From: Blautia sp.
GTDB taxonomy: Bacteria > Bacillota > Clostridia > Lachnospirales > Lachnospiraceae
NCBI GenBank assembly: GCA_017463155.1
Contig: JAFTPT010000031.1
Coordinates: 1 to 64,000, forward strand
Direction of reading: 5' to 3'
DNA: 64,000 nt
The translations under genes were made by a program, and so were the position numbers. Under the pieces are notes generated by a model that was given only the letters and a program-made list of their open reading frames with translations, had not been told where the DNA came from and ran no database searches. How positions within the stretch are numbered: position 1 is the stretch's first letter; every line of letters begins with the position of its first letter. Shown in pieces: positions 1 to 9,619 of the stretch.

Positions 1-21
1 CTGTTAGAAGATGGAGAATGA
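1..21 (+). CDS. 3' end of a preceding phage gene (partial)
   Basis: The first seven codons of the window read LLEDGE and then TGA at 19-21, which looks like the tail end of the gene upstream of the zinc-ribbon protein. In siphovirus tail modules this position usually holds a tail-assembly chaperone, but too little is visible to name it. It overlaps the ATG at 18, a typical phage spacing. Confidence 0.35.
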   Translation: MLEDGE

Positions 22-23
22 AC

Positions 24-332
24 ATGGAGATCATTTGTGATAAATGCGGAGCCGTGATCCCAAATCCGGAGTGGAAGACGATCCGGGATGGGGAGATCGA
101 GCACACCTATTATGAATGCCCGGACTGCGGGGAAGCCTACCGGATCAGTACGACCGATAAGGCGCTCCGGAAACGAATCGATGATTACACAAAGATGGCT
201 GCCCGCCTGAAGAAGGGACGCTGCACGGAAGCATTCCACAGGCGGGTGCAAAAACTGAAGGAAACAAATGTGAAAAGGAGCCGGGAGCTTGGCAAAGACC
301 ATCCTCTGGCTCCTTTGCTTTTGCAGAAATAA
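24..332 (+). CDS. Small phage zinc-ribbon protein upstream of the tape measure
   Basis: A protein of about 102 residues with two CxxC pairs near its N-terminus (CDKC and CPDC), which should form a zinc ribbon, followed by a basic helical tail. Two ATGs exist, at 18 and 24. The GGAG at 13-16 is correctly spaced for the one at 24, so that start is preferred. It lies 24 bp before the tape-measure gene, where Firmicute siphoviruses carry tail-assembly proteins; a part in tail assembly is inferred from position only. No characterised family is recognised beyond the metal-binding pattern. Confidence 0.75.
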   Translation: MEIICDKCGAVIPNPEWKTIRDGEIEHTYYECPDCGEAYRISTTDKALRKRIDDYTKMAARLKKGRCTEAFHRRVQKLKETNVKRSRELGKDHPLAPLLLQK

Positions 333-356
333 CGAGGGAAAGGAGGCGCATGGGCG

Positions 357-3300
357 ATGGCAAACCGGATCAAGGGAATCACGGTTGAGATTGATGGCTC
401 GACCACCGGGCTTGATAAGGCCCTGAAAGATGTCAATACCACCATCAAAAATACCCAGACCCAGCTGAAAGATGTGCAGAAGCTCTTAAAGCTTGATCCG
501 TCCAATACGGAACTGCTCTCCCAGAAACAGCGCCTCCTAAAGGATGCCATCGGGGCCACTAAGGATAAGCTGGAATCCTTAAAGACCGCACAGGAGCAGG
601 CAAAGAAACAGCTGGAAGAAGGAACCCTTGGTCAGGACAAATACGACGCCCTGCAGCGGGAGATCGAAGAGACCGAGCAGGCTTTAAAGCAGCTGGAATC
701 CCAGGTCTCCACTACCTATGCAAAGCTCGAAAAGATCGATGAGACCGGGAAGAAATTCAAGGAGACCGGCGATAAGATTGCAGGCGTCGGGAAAGACCTG
801 ACCATGAAGGTGACGGCTCCGATTGTAGGGCTTGGCGCTGCCGCAGTGAAAACGACAGCAGATTTCGATGCCCAGATGAGCAAGGTGCAGGCGATCTCCG
901 GCGCGACCGGTGAGGAATTTGACGACCTTCGTGCCAAGGCCCGGGAGATGGGTGCAAAGACGAAATTCTCTGCATCCGAAGCCGGGGAAGCCTTCGAGTA
1001 CATGGCGATGGCCGGATGGAAGACCGGAGACATGCTGGAAGGTGTCGAAGGTATTATGAACCTGGCTGCCGCATCCGGGGAGGATCTGGGTACGACATCG
1101 GATATCGTAACAGACGCCCTGACTGCCTTCGGTCTGTCGGCAAAAGACTCCGGCCACTTCGCGGATATCCTTGCTGCCGCCAGCACGAACGCGAACACGA
1201 ACGTTTCCATGCTGGGCGAGTCGTTTAAGTATGCGGCCCCGGTGGCAGGTTCTTTGGGTATCAGCGCAGAGGATACCTCTGTGGCACTGGGCCTGATGGC
1301 AAACGCCGGTATCAAGGCATCGCAGGCGGGCACCTCGCTCCGTACCGGACTTACCAATCTGGCCAAGCCTACGAAGCAAATGCAGACCTACATGGATCGC
1401 TATAACATCGCTCTCGTGGAAAATGATGACGGCTCCATTAACCTGCGGGAGACCATGATCTCCCTTAGAGAGAAGATGGGCGGTCTGTCTGAATCGGAGC
1501 AGGCAGCTGCGGCCTCTGCGATCTTCGGGAAAAACTCCATGGCAGGCTGGCTTTCTATCATCAATGCTTCGGATGAGGATTTCAATAAGCTGACCGGTGC
1601 GATCGATAACTGTGACGGATCTGCGCAGTCCATGGCGGAGATCATGCAGGATAACTTATCCGGGCAGCTGACAATCCTGAAATCCCAGTTGGAGGAGCTT
1701 GCCATTTCCTTTGGTGACCTGCTCATGCCGATCATTCGGAAGGTGGTCGCGGCGGTACAGGGCTTTGTCGATAAACTCAACTCCATGAGTGATTCCCAGC
1801 GGGAAGCGATCATCAAAGTACTGGCACTGGTGGCGGCGATCGGGCCGCTTCTTCTGATTCTGGGGAAGACGATCAGCACGGTCGGATCAGCCATGCAGGG
1901 CTTTGCCTCCCTCGGGAAGGGGATCATTGCCCTTGGCACAAAGATGCAGGGCCTTGGTGGTGTCACCGGGATTCTTTCCAAGGTGATCGGCTTTTTAACA
2001 TCGCCGATTGGCCTTGTGATCGCAGCAGTAGCGGTGCTGGTCGCGGCGTTTGTCCATCTGTGGCAGACGAATGAAGAGTTCCGGGAAAAAGTGACCGCCA
2101 TCTGGAACCGGGTGAAGGAAGTCTTCTCCGGTTTTGTGGAGGGAATCAAGGAGCGCCTTGATGCGCTGGGCATTGATTTCGGTAAGATCACAGAGACCAT
2201 AAAGAAGATCTGGGACGGCTTCTGCAACCTGCTGGCCCCGGTATTTATCGCCGCTTTTGAGATCATCGCAAATGTGTTAGAGACAGTGCTTGGCGTCCTG
2301 ACCGGCCTGTTTGATGTCTTTGCCGGGATTTTTACCGGCGACTGGGATATAGTCTGGACAGGGGTGAAGGAGATTTTCTCCTCCATCTGGAACGGGATCA
2401 AGGGAATTTTCGAGTCCGTCCTGAACATGATCAAGGGCATCGCGAATACGGTGCTTGGCTGGTTTGGCACGAACTGGGAGACGGTGTGGGGAAATATCAA
2501 ATCATTCTTCGAGACCATATGGAACGGAATCAAGACGTTTTTCTCCAATACCCTGACGGCGATCAAAACGACGGTCACGACTGTACTGACAGCCATCCGC
2601 GATTTCTTTGTGAATATCTGGACGGCGATCAAGACCACGGTCACCACGGTAATCACCGCGATCCAGACGACGATCAGTACGATATGGAATGCCATAAAGA
2701 CATTTTTCACGACTGTTCTTACCGGCATCAAAACGACATTTGATACTGTATGGAACGGGATAAAAACGGTGGTTACCACGGTGCTTTCAGCGATACAGCT
2801 GGCGATCACCACGATTTGGAATGCGATCAAAACCACTGCGGAAACCGTCTGGAATGGAATCAAAACTTTCTTTACAACGACATTGACGGCGATCAAGACC
2901 ACATTCTCTACCGTGTGGGATGCGATAAAAACAGCGGTTACGGCTGTCTGGAATACGATCAAGACGACGGCAACGACCGTGTGGAATGCGATCAAAACAT
3001 TCTTCACGACGACGCTGAATGGGATCAAGACTACGGCGACCACTGTGTGGAACGGGATCAAAATCTTCTTTTCCACAACGCTGACGTCGATCAAATCTAC
3101 CTTCTCCAACATATGGGAGGGGATCAAAACGACCGTCAGCAACATCGGCACGAACATTAAAACCGGTGTCACAATCACATGGAACAGTATAAAGACTTCG
3201 CTCTCTACGACGATGACGAATATCAAGTCGGCTGCCTCGACCGCATGGGAGGGCATGAAGACCAGCATCGGTACAATCGTCGATGGGATCAAGACCAAGG

Positions 3301-3833
3301 TTTCCGGTGTATTCGATGGGATCAAGACCACGGCCTCCAATGTCTGGAGCAATATTAAAACTGCGATGACTTCCCCGATTGAAACGGCAAAGACCACCAT
3401 CGGTAATGCCATTGACCGAATCAAGGGCCTGTTCAATTTCAGCTGGAGCTTTCCGAAACCGAAGATGCCCCACTTTAACTGGACGTGGCAGAGTGTAGGC
3501 GGAATCCTGTCGATCCCGTACTTTACCATCGACTGGTACAAGAAGGCTATGGACGGCGGTATGATCCTGAACAATCCGACAATCTTTGGTGCGATGAACG
3601 GACAGCTCCTTGGGGCGGGGGAAGCCGGGAGCGAAACAGTGGTCGGAACGCACAGCCTTATGGACATGATCCGGCAGGCGGTCGGGTCTGTGGAACAGGC
3701 CATGAATATCTACTATGGCGGCGTGACGGTCAATGTCTACAGCCAGCCGGGACAGGATATCTCAGAGCTTGCCGATGAGATTGAGGAGCGCATCAACATG
3801 AACGTGGCCCGTCGGGCCGCAGCATTCTCATAA
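357..3833 (+). CDS. Phage tail tape measure protein
   Basis: This 1,158-residue protein fits the tape-measure family, which sets the tail length of siphoviruses and helps deliver DNA. The first 130 residues are predicted coiled coil (many K, E, Q and L). A TP901-type tape-measure core follows at about 150-440, then hydrophobic stretches near 480-570. From about residue 650 to 1020 comes a run of 11-residue repeats built on W-x-x-I-K-T/F (for example VWNGIKTFF), a common length-determining pattern. The C-terminus (about 1040-1158) is Gly-rich with a GEAGSETVV motif often seen at the end of these proteins. The start ATG has GGAGG at 342-346. It is the largest gene of the tail module, and distal tail and endopeptidase genes follow directly, which supports the call. 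Confidence 0.95.
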   Translation: MANRIKGITVEIDGSTTGLDKALKDVNTTIKNTQTQLKDVQKLLKLDPSNTELLSQKQRLLKDAIGATKDKLESLKTAQEQAKKQLEEGTLGQDKYDALQREIEETEQALKQLESQVSTTYAKLEKIDETGKKFKETGDKIAGVGKDLTMKVTAPIVGLGAAAVKTTADFDAQMSKVQAISGATGEEFDDLRAKAREMGAKTKFSASEAGEAFEYMAMAGWKTGDMLEGVEGIMNLAAASGEDLGTTSDIVTDALTAFGLSAKDSGHFADILAAASTNANTNVSMLGESFKYAAPVAGSLGISAEDTSVALGLMANAGIKASQAGTSLRTGLTNLAKPTKQMQTYMDRYNIALVENDDGSINLRETMISLREKMGGLSESEQAAAASAIFGKNSMAGWLSIINASDEDFNKLTGAIDNCDGSAQSMAEIMQDNLSGQLTILKSQLEELAISFGDLLMPIIRKVVAAVQGFVDKLNSMSDSQREAIIKVLALVAAIGPLLLILGKTISTVGSAMQGFASLGKGIIALGTKMQGLGGVTGILSKVIGFLTSPIGLVIAAVAVLVAAFVHLWQTNEEFREKVTAIWNRVKEVFSGFVEGIKERLDALGIDFGKITETIKKIWDGFCNLLAPVFIAAFEIIANVLETVLGVLTGLFDVFAGIFTGDWDIVWTGVKEIFSSIWNGIKGIFESVLNMIKGIANTVLGWFGTNWETVWGNIKSFFETIWNGIKTFFSNTLTAIKTTVTTVLTAIRDFFVNIWTAIKTTVTTVITAIQTTISTIWNAIKTFFTTVLTGIKTTFDTVWNGIKTVVTTVLSAIQLAITTIWNAIKTTAETVWNGIKTFFTTTLTAIKTTFSTVWDAIKTAVTAVWNTIKTTATTVWNAIKTFFTTTLNGIKTTATTVWNGIKIFFSTTLTSIKSTFSNIWEGIKTTVSNIGTNIKTGVTITWNSIKTSLSTTMTNIKSAASTAWEGMKTSIGTIVDGIKTKVSGVFDGIKTTASNVWSNIKTAMTSPIETAKTTIGNAIDRIKGLFNFSWSFPKPKMPHFNWTWQSVGGILSIPYFTIDWYKKAMDGGMILNNPTIFGAMNGQLLGAGEAGSETVVGTHSLMDMIRQAVGSVEQAMNIYYGGVTVNVYSQPGQDISELADEIEERINMNVARRAAAFS
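2380..3400 (+). repeat. Degenerate 33-bp coding repeats in the tape measure gene
   Basis: About thirty head-to-tail copies of an 11-codon unit with consensus W-N-x-I-K-T-x-x-T-T-V/L. The units differ at many synonymous positions but keep Trp, Ile and Lys spacing. Such units are the known ruler portion of tape-measure proteins; loss or gain of units would change tail length. Confidence 0.8.
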
Positions 3834-3843
3834 GGAGGGGGCA

Positions 3844-4548
3844 ATGCATAAATTCATCTATAACGGCAGAAGCTCTGCCGATTTTAACCTTGTCCTCTCC
3901 GGAGAGGATACCTGGGGTAAGCCCATGCCGGATGTGGAGCGGATGCAGATCCCGGGCAGGAATGGTGACCTGCTGCTTTCGAATCACCGATATAACAACG
4001 TGGAGATCACTTACCACGTCGGCATCAAGCGGAACTTTGATACGAACTTTACAGCCTTTATGAACTTCCTTCTGAAAGAGCCCGGGTATCACAGGCTGGA
4101 AGATTCCTATCACGGGGAATATTACAGGATGGCAGTGCTGGATAAGGAGATCAGCCCGAAGATGGGGTTCCAGAACTTTTCTGGGACGTTTGACCTGACT
4201 TTCTCCTGCATGCCGCAGCAGTACTTAAAATCTGGGGAGCGGCAGCAGGTGCTGACCGGCTCCGGTACAGTCTTTAACCCCACGATGTATGATGCAAAGC
4301 CGCTGCTGCGGATCTACGGGCAGGGAAAGCTCACCATTGGGGAGGAGCAGGTGACGGTCACGGAGAATGACTCTTTTATCGACCTTGACTGTGAGCTGGA
4401 GGATGCCTTTCGGGATACCATCAACCTGAACGGCTGCATCGAGCTCTCCAACGGGGATTTCCCGATCCTGCCGCCGGGGAGCACGAGCATCACGTTTGGC
4501 TCCGGGATCACCCGGGTCGAACTGGTACCAAGGTGGTGGTGCCTATGA
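3844..4548 (+). CDS. Distal tail protein (Dit), phi3626 gp14-like
   Basis: A 234-residue protein with the typical Dit start (FIYNGRSSADFNLVLSG) and the PGRNGDLLL motif of the siphovirus RBD/distal tail family. Dit forms the hexameric hub between tail tube and baseplate. The order tape measure, Dit, tail endopeptidase, BppU is the standard Gram-positive siphovirus layout. The start has AAGGAGGGGG just before it. The 3' end overlaps the next gene by a few bases, indicating translational coupling. Confidence 0.92.
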   Translation: MHKFIYNGRSSADFNLVLSGEDTWGKPMPDVERMQIPGRNGDLLLSNHRYNNVEITYHVGIKRNFDTNFTAFMNFLLKEPGYHRLEDSYHGEYYRMAVLDKEISPKMGFQNFSGTFDLTFSCMPQQYLKSGERQQVLTGSGTVFNPTMYDAKPLLRIYGQGKLTIGEEQVTVTENDSFIDLDCELEDAFRDTINLNGCIELSNGDFPILPPGSTSITFGSGITRVELVPRWWCL

Positions 4549-6200
4549 AGCCGATTTTATATCCTGCAGGCGAGACGCAGTTTAAATCGAACGGTCTGGG
4601 CCGCCTCGCAGAAGCAACGAAATGTCTGGTAACAGAGGAACGCAACGGCCAGTATGAACTGGAAATGCAGTATCCCATCACCGGGCGGCATTATAAAGAG
4701 ATCGTGGAAGAGCGGATCATCGCGGCGAGGCACGATGACTCCGACGATGTGCAGCCCTTCCGGATCTATAAGATCACCCGGCCCATGAACGGGATTGTGA
4801 CCGTATCCGCCCGGCATATCAGCTACCAGTTATCAAAGGTGGCTGTTATGCCCTTTGCAGCGGATACCTGTGCGGAGGCGCTGGCGGGAATGATCAGTCA
4901 TTCCGTCGGCGATTGTCCCTTTACCATCTGGACAGACAAGCTGTTGGAGGCGCATTTTTCTGTGGATGTGCCGTCCTCCTTCCGATCACTGCTCGGCGGA
5001 GTATCCGGATCAATCCTCGATATCTATGGCCCGGGAGAGTATGAGTGGGATAAGTTTACGGTTAAGTTTCATTCCCATCGCGGGAGTGATCAGGCTGTTA
5101 TGATCCGCTACGGCAAGAACATGACCGATGTGAAAAAGACGACCGATACCAGTAATATCTGGACAGGAATCCTACCGTACTGGGCCGGAACCGACGAGGC
5201 AGAGCAGGCTGTGCTGGTGACGCTGCCGGAGAAGGCCATCTACTCCGATTTTGTGAGCGATTACGTCTATAAGATGGTCGTCCCGGTGGATTTTTCCTCC
5301 GCCTTTCAGGAGCAGCCGACAGAAGAGCAGCTTCGATCCCGGGCACAGTCTTATGTGAAAGCGAACGCTGCGGACGGTATCCCGGCAAGTATCGATGTGT
5401 CCTTCGTGGCCCTCTGGCAGACGGAAGAATATAAGAACTGGGCACCGCTGCAGAAGCTGAAACTCTGCGATACTGTGACGGTCTATCACAAGGGCCTCGG
5501 CATCGAGAATAAAGCAAAGATCGTCTCTATCACCTACGATGTGATCTTGGAGCGATATGAAAAAATGACCATCGGAGAGGTGAAGACTTCCCTCGGGGAT
5601 TCCATCCGGCAGATCTCAGAAGAGATCAAAAAGGAAGTGCCGACAAACGCATCGGTCTCGCAGGCGATTTCATTGGCGACCAACATCCTCTCCGGGAGCA
5701 CCGGCGGCAACATCGTGATCAACACGAACGCGAAAGGTCAGCCGGTGGAGATCCTCTCGATGGACACGGCGGATATCAAAACCGCAAAGAAGATCATAAA
5801 GATTGATAAAGACGGCATCTCTGTATCCAAAGCCGGGTACAGCGGTGCCTTTACTGTTTTGCTGGACATGGACGGGAAGCTGGACGCAGGCATCTTGAAA
5901 GAGATCATCGATGCAGCGCTGATCAAAAAAGGTGTCCTGTCCGATAAGCAAAGTAACGTGACCTGGAACATGGCAACTGGGGCTTTTGCCGGGAAGAAGA
6001 TCACAATCACGGATCTGACAGCAGAAAAGATAACCGTACAGTCCTTTACTGCAGAAGAGTTAAGTTCCGGGGACGGCTACACCGGCACCTACCACGTGGA
6101 TGGTGCGACGGTGACTGTTCGGGCAGGAATCATAACAGCCGTAACGCCAGATCCGGAAGAAGAAACACCGGGTGGTGAGGAAGGAGAAAATACAGAATGA
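4545..6200 (+). CDS. Phage tail endopeptidase / tail-associated lysin (Tal)
   Basis: About 551 residues matching the prophage tail endopeptidase family (minor structural protein, anti-receptor type). The N-terminal 370 residues form the gp27/gp44-like hub that closes the tail tube. The rest (about 390-540) is repetitive beta structure ending in an acidic Pro-Glu tail (EETPGGEEGENTE). In-frame GTG codons at 4533 and 4536 would add four residues, but the AAGGTGG at 4530-4536 is well placed for the ATG at 4545. The stop overlaps the next start as ATGA, so the two are co-translated. It acts at the tail tip during adsorption and wall passage. Confidence 0.88.
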   Translation: MKPILYPAGETQFKSNGLGRLAEATKCLVTEERNGQYELEMQYPITGRHYKEIVEERIIAARHDDSDDVQPFRIYKITRPMNGIVTVSARHISYQLSKVAVMPFAADTCAEALAGMISHSVGDCPFTIWTDKLLEAHFSVDVPSSFRSLLGGVSGSILDIYGPGEYEWDKFTVKFHSHRGSDQAVMIRYGKNMTDVKKTTDTSNIWTGILPYWAGTDEAEQAVLVTLPEKAIYSDFVSDYVYKMVVPVDFSSAFQEQPTEEQLRSRAQSYVKANAADGIPASIDVSFVALWQTEEYKNWAPLQKLKLCDTVTVYHKGLGIENKAKIVSITYDVILERYEKMTIGEVKTSLGDSIRQISEEIKKEVPTNASVSQAISLATNILSGSTGGNIVINTNAKGQPVEILSMDTADIKTAKKIIKIDKDGISVSKAGYSGAFTVLLDMDGKLDAGILKEIIDAALIKKGVLSDKQSNVTWNMATGAFAGKKITITDLTAEKITVQSFTAEELSSGDGYTGTYHVDGATVTVRAGIITAVTPDPEEETPGGEEGENTE

Positions 6201-9200
6201 TCACGACACAGACAGAACTGGATGTATCTCCGGGCGGCATTGCCCCGGTGATCCATGTGAGCCAGTACGATACCGGGAGCCGGACGCTCCTGTTTAACCT
6301 GATCGCGACAGCGGGAGACTTGATCCTGCCGACCGGCACCAAGGCAGAAATCCGAGGAACCAAACCGGATGGGAACGGCTTCTCCTATGATGCGCTGATC
6401 AACGGCAAAACCGTGACAGCGGATGTTACAGAGCAGATGACAGCGGCTGCGGGCAAGGCGGTGTGTGAGATCGTCCTCTACACCGGGACTCCGGCCAGAG
6501 AGGGCGCGGAAGCCTCCGCTGATTTCGCACAGCTTTGTACCGCCAACTTTATCCTGTTTGTGGAGCGGGCAGCGCTGGATAAAGATACCGTGAAATCCGG
6601 GTCGGAGATCAAACAGCTGATCACCGTCCTTGATAGGACGGATGAACTTCTGGCAGCAGCCCAGACGATGGATGATGCCAAGCAGGCGATCACGGAAATG
6701 ACAGAGTCTACCCGGTCAGATATGAGTGAGCTGGCGGGGCGCGTGGAGCGTAATGTGCAGGAATTATCAGAAGCGTCTGCCGCTTCTGCGAGATCTGCTG
6801 CGCAATCCGCACAGGATGCTGCAGAAATCCTTGAAACGGTGGAGGCAAAAGGAGAATCGATCTCAAGGATTTCATTAAACGCGGACACGCTTGCAAAACA
6901 GGCATTGGAGAAAGCAACGAATGCGGAAAATGAATCTGCAGAAGCGGCAAACGCAGTAGATTCCATCAACAGGGACATCGCAAGTTTGAAGCTGATCACG
7001 GAGGGAAAGGTGGACGATGCCTATGTGGAGGATGGTTTCCTTTACATGACTTCGGAAGGAGATGTCGTGGTAGGGCCGCTTGGCCCATTTTCTGGAACAG
7101 GCGGAGGCGGTGGTGGTACCTCCGGGAACAACGCGCACATCACGCTGACAAATAAATCTGGATTCCTTTCCCGGACAATTGCACAGGGGGATGCGCTGCC
7201 GATCACCATTAACTGGACATCAGAAGAAGATAATATTCCAACTGGAAACGGTACCATGAAGGTGACTGTCGGCGGCGTGGTAAAAGCCATTATTGATGTG
7301 AAGCAGGGCGATGTGACCGTGGACGTTGCTCCGTATCTGTCTGCCGGGTCTTCTGTGGTGAAGCTTAACGTGGCGGATATTTATGGAAACAACCGGACAT
7401 TGAACTTCTCCATCACAGTGGTTGTCCTGACGCTGACATCTTCCTTTGATGATTCTGCAGCCTATACCGGGCCGATCAGCTTTCCGTATGTCCCGACCGG
7501 CAATATTCAGAAGACGATGCATTTCTTGTTGGATGGAGATGAAATCGGAAGGACAGTAACTTCCGTTTCAGGCAGACAGCAGTCCTTTACGATCCCGCAG
7601 CAGCGGCACGGGGCGCACAGCTTTACCTGCTACTTTGAAGCGGACATCAACGGTCAGACGGTTAAATCGAATGAGCTTTACTATGAGATCATCTGTCTGG
7701 AGACCATGAACCTGACGCCGATTGTAACCTGTGATTTCCATACAGAAACGGTGAAACAGTATACGACGATCCGCATCGGCTATTCCGTATATGATCCGAC
7801 ATCCATGAACGCGGATGTGGTAATCAAACGGAACGACGCTGTGATCTCGACACAGACAGTGGGTCGGTCAAAGCAGGACTTTGCTGTCCGCATGGATACA
7901 GTCGGCAGCTTCACCTTTGAGATCAGTTCCGGTGAGGCCAGCAGATCCTTTACCCTGACGGTCACGGAATCCGATATTCAGATCGAGGCAGAAACCGAGG
8001 CGCTGGCGCTGTTCCTTACCAGTTCCGGGCGGAGCAATTCCGAAGAGAACCGGTCGGTATGGAGTTACGGCGATGTGACGGCACAGCTTTCCGGATTCAA
8101 CTTTGCCTCTGACGGCTGGCAGAAGGACGAAAAGGGCATCAGTGTCCTTCGAGTCGCTGGTGATGCGAGAGTGCAGATCCCGTATCTGCTGTTCGGCTCA
8201 GACTTCCGTACCGCTGGCAAGACCATCGAGCTGGAATTTGCCACCCGGACAGTCATGAACTATGACGCCGTGATCCTGTCCTGTCTTTCCGGCGGCAGGG
8301 GCCTATCCCTTACCGCGCAGAGGGTACTCCTGAAATCCGAGCAGTCGGAAATTGGCACGCAGTTCAAAGAAAACGAGCATGTGCGCGTGGCCTTTGTAGT
8401 ACAGAAGAGAACAGAAAACCGACTTGTGCTCTGTTATATCAATGGCATTATGAGCGGTGCCATTCAGTACCCGGTAAATGATGACTTTGCCCAGACGGAG
8501 CCGGTCGGTATTTCCATCGGAAGTAATGAATGTACCATCGATCTCTATAACATCCGGGTCTATGATAACGACCTGACCAGAAGCCAGGTGCTGGATAACT
8601 GGATCGCGGATACACAGGATGTGGACGAGATGCTTGCCCGTTATCAGCGCAATCAGGTATATGACGCCTACGGAAATATCGTGAAGGAACAACTGCCGCC
8701 GGATCTTCCGTACCTGATCTTAGAGGCCGATGAGCTTCCGCAGTACAAGGGCGATAAGAAAACGGTCAGCGGCTCTTATATTGATCCGCTGCATCCGGAG
8801 AAATCCTTCACTTTCACCGGTGCTCAGTTCGATGTGCAGGGTACTTCCTCTCAGTATTATGAGCGGAAGAATTATAAGGGCAAGTATAAAAACGGCGTGG
8901 TGAATGCGAACGGCAACACAGCGGAGACGGTGAAGCTGCGGGATAATTCCATCGCAGTGGCGACCTTCTGTTACAAAGCGGACGTGGCCTCCTCCGAGGG
9001 CGCGAACAACGTGGAACTGGTCATCCTATATAACGATGCCTGCCCGTACAAGACTCCGGCGCAGCAGGAAGATCCGAGAGTGCGGCAAGGGATTGACGGC
9101 TTCCCGATTGTGATCTTCTGGCATGATACTGTGAAGGACGAGACGACATTCATCGGCAAGTATAACTGGAATAATGATAAGTCCACCGAGGAGGTATTCG

Positions 9201-9619
9201 GCTTCCGGGAGGATGATGAATCGTGGGAGGTGCGGAACAACACTTCCGACCGTGTTCTGTATAAGAGTGCGGACTACTCCGGCGAAGCATGGCTTGGTGA
9301 CTTTGAGGCCCGTTTCCCGGATACGGAGCCGCCATATGCAGATCCTGCCCAGCTGCAGGAATTTGCAGAGTGGCTCGTCAGTACGGATACGGAAAAAGCG
9401 ACTGGGGCAGCGCTTCCTACGCCTGTGACCTATGGGGAGGAAGAATACACCCACGATACTTCCGAATACCGGCTGGCGAAGTTTAAAGCGGAAGCAGGCC
9501 AGTACATGGAGCTGGAAAGCGCAGAGTTCTATTACCTGTTTACCGAACTGTTCCTGATGGTAGATAGCCGGGCCAAGAATATGTTCCCGTCATTTATGGG
9601 AGGTGACATTTCAGCATGA
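6197..9619 (+). CDS. BppU-type baseplate upper protein with Ig-like, LamG-like and partial CotH-like regions
   Basis: This 1,140-residue tail-tip protein starts with a BppU N-terminal domain (about 1-140), which anchors receptor-binding proteins to the baseplate. A coiled coil follows (about 150-280) with Ala-rich SAASARSAAQSAQ stretches, then a poly-Gly linker (GGGGGG, near 302-308). Three or so Ig-like beta domains (about 315-590) and a LamG/ConA-like domain (about 600-800) come next. The C-terminal part resembles the first half of a CotH kinase-like fold: FDVQGTSSQYYERKNYK recalls the CotH RGNSS/KKSY region, and FYYLFTELFLMVDSRAKNMF the helix before its WDxD motif. The protein stops there, and the expected PYDFDTAIG segment starts the next gene. 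Start and upstream stop overlap as ATGA. Confidence 0.85.
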   Translation: MITTQTELDVSPGGIAPVIHVSQYDTGSRTLLFNLIATAGDLILPTGTKAEIRGTKPDGNGFSYDALINGKTVTADVTEQMTAAAGKAVCEIVLYTGTPAREGAEASADFAQLCTANFILFVERAALDKDTVKSGSEIKQLITVLDRTDELLAAAQTMDDAKQAITEMTESTRSDMSELAGRVERNVQELSEASAASARSAAQSAQDAAEILETVEAKGESISRISLNADTLAKQALEKATNAENESAEAANAVDSINRDIASLKLITEGKVDDAYVEDGFLYMTSEGDVVVGPLGPFSGTGGGGGGTSGNNAHITLTNKSGFLSRTIAQGDALPITINWTSEEDNIPTGNGTMKVTVGGVVKAIIDVKQGDVTVDVAPYLSAGSSVVKLNVADIYGNNRTLNFSITVVVLTLTSSFDDSAAYTGPISFPYVPTGNIQKTMHFLLDGDEIGRTVTSVSGRQQSFTIPQQRHGAHSFTCYFEADINGQTVKSNELYYEIICLETMNLTPIVTCDFHTETVKQYTTIRIGYSVYDPTSMNADVVIKRNDAVISTQTVGRSKQDFAVRMDTVGSFTFEISSGEASRSFTLTVTESDIQIEAETEALALFLTSSGRSNSEENRSVWSYGDVTAQLSGFNFASDGWQKDEKGISVLRVAGDARVQIPYLLFGSDFRTAGKTIELEFATRTVMNYDAVILSCLSGGRGLSLTAQRVLLKSEQSEIGTQFKENEHVRVAFVVQKRTENRLVLCYINGIMSGAIQYPVNDDFAQTEPVGISIGSNECTIDLYNIRVYDNDLTRSQVLDNWIADTQDVDEMLARYQRNQVYDAYGNIVKEQLPPDLPYLILEADELPQYKGDKKTVSGSYIDPLHPEKSFTFTGAQFDVQGTSSQYYERKNYKGKYKNGVVNANGNTAETVKLRDNSIAVATFCYKADVASSEGANNVELVILYNDACPYKTPAQQEDPRVRQGIDGFPIVIFWHDTVKDETTFIGKYNWNNDKSTEEVFGFREDDESWEVRNNTSDRVLYKSADYSGEAWLGDFEARFPDTEPPYADPAQLQEFAEWLVSTDTEKATGAALPTPVTYGEEEYTHDTSEYRLAKFKAEAGQYMELESAEFYYLFTELFLMVDSRAKNMFPSFMGGDISA

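Noticed and set aside
1400-3703. 767-codon minus-strand frame opposite the tape measure gene
   Set aside because: Shadow of repetitive coding sequence; no ribosome site, and the tape measure protein is certain.
9604-9617. Programmed -1 frameshift joining the two tail genes
   Set aside because: No slippery heptamer is present, the -1 frame has TGA at 9604, and a strong ribosome site serves the second gene; re-initiation explains the layout better.
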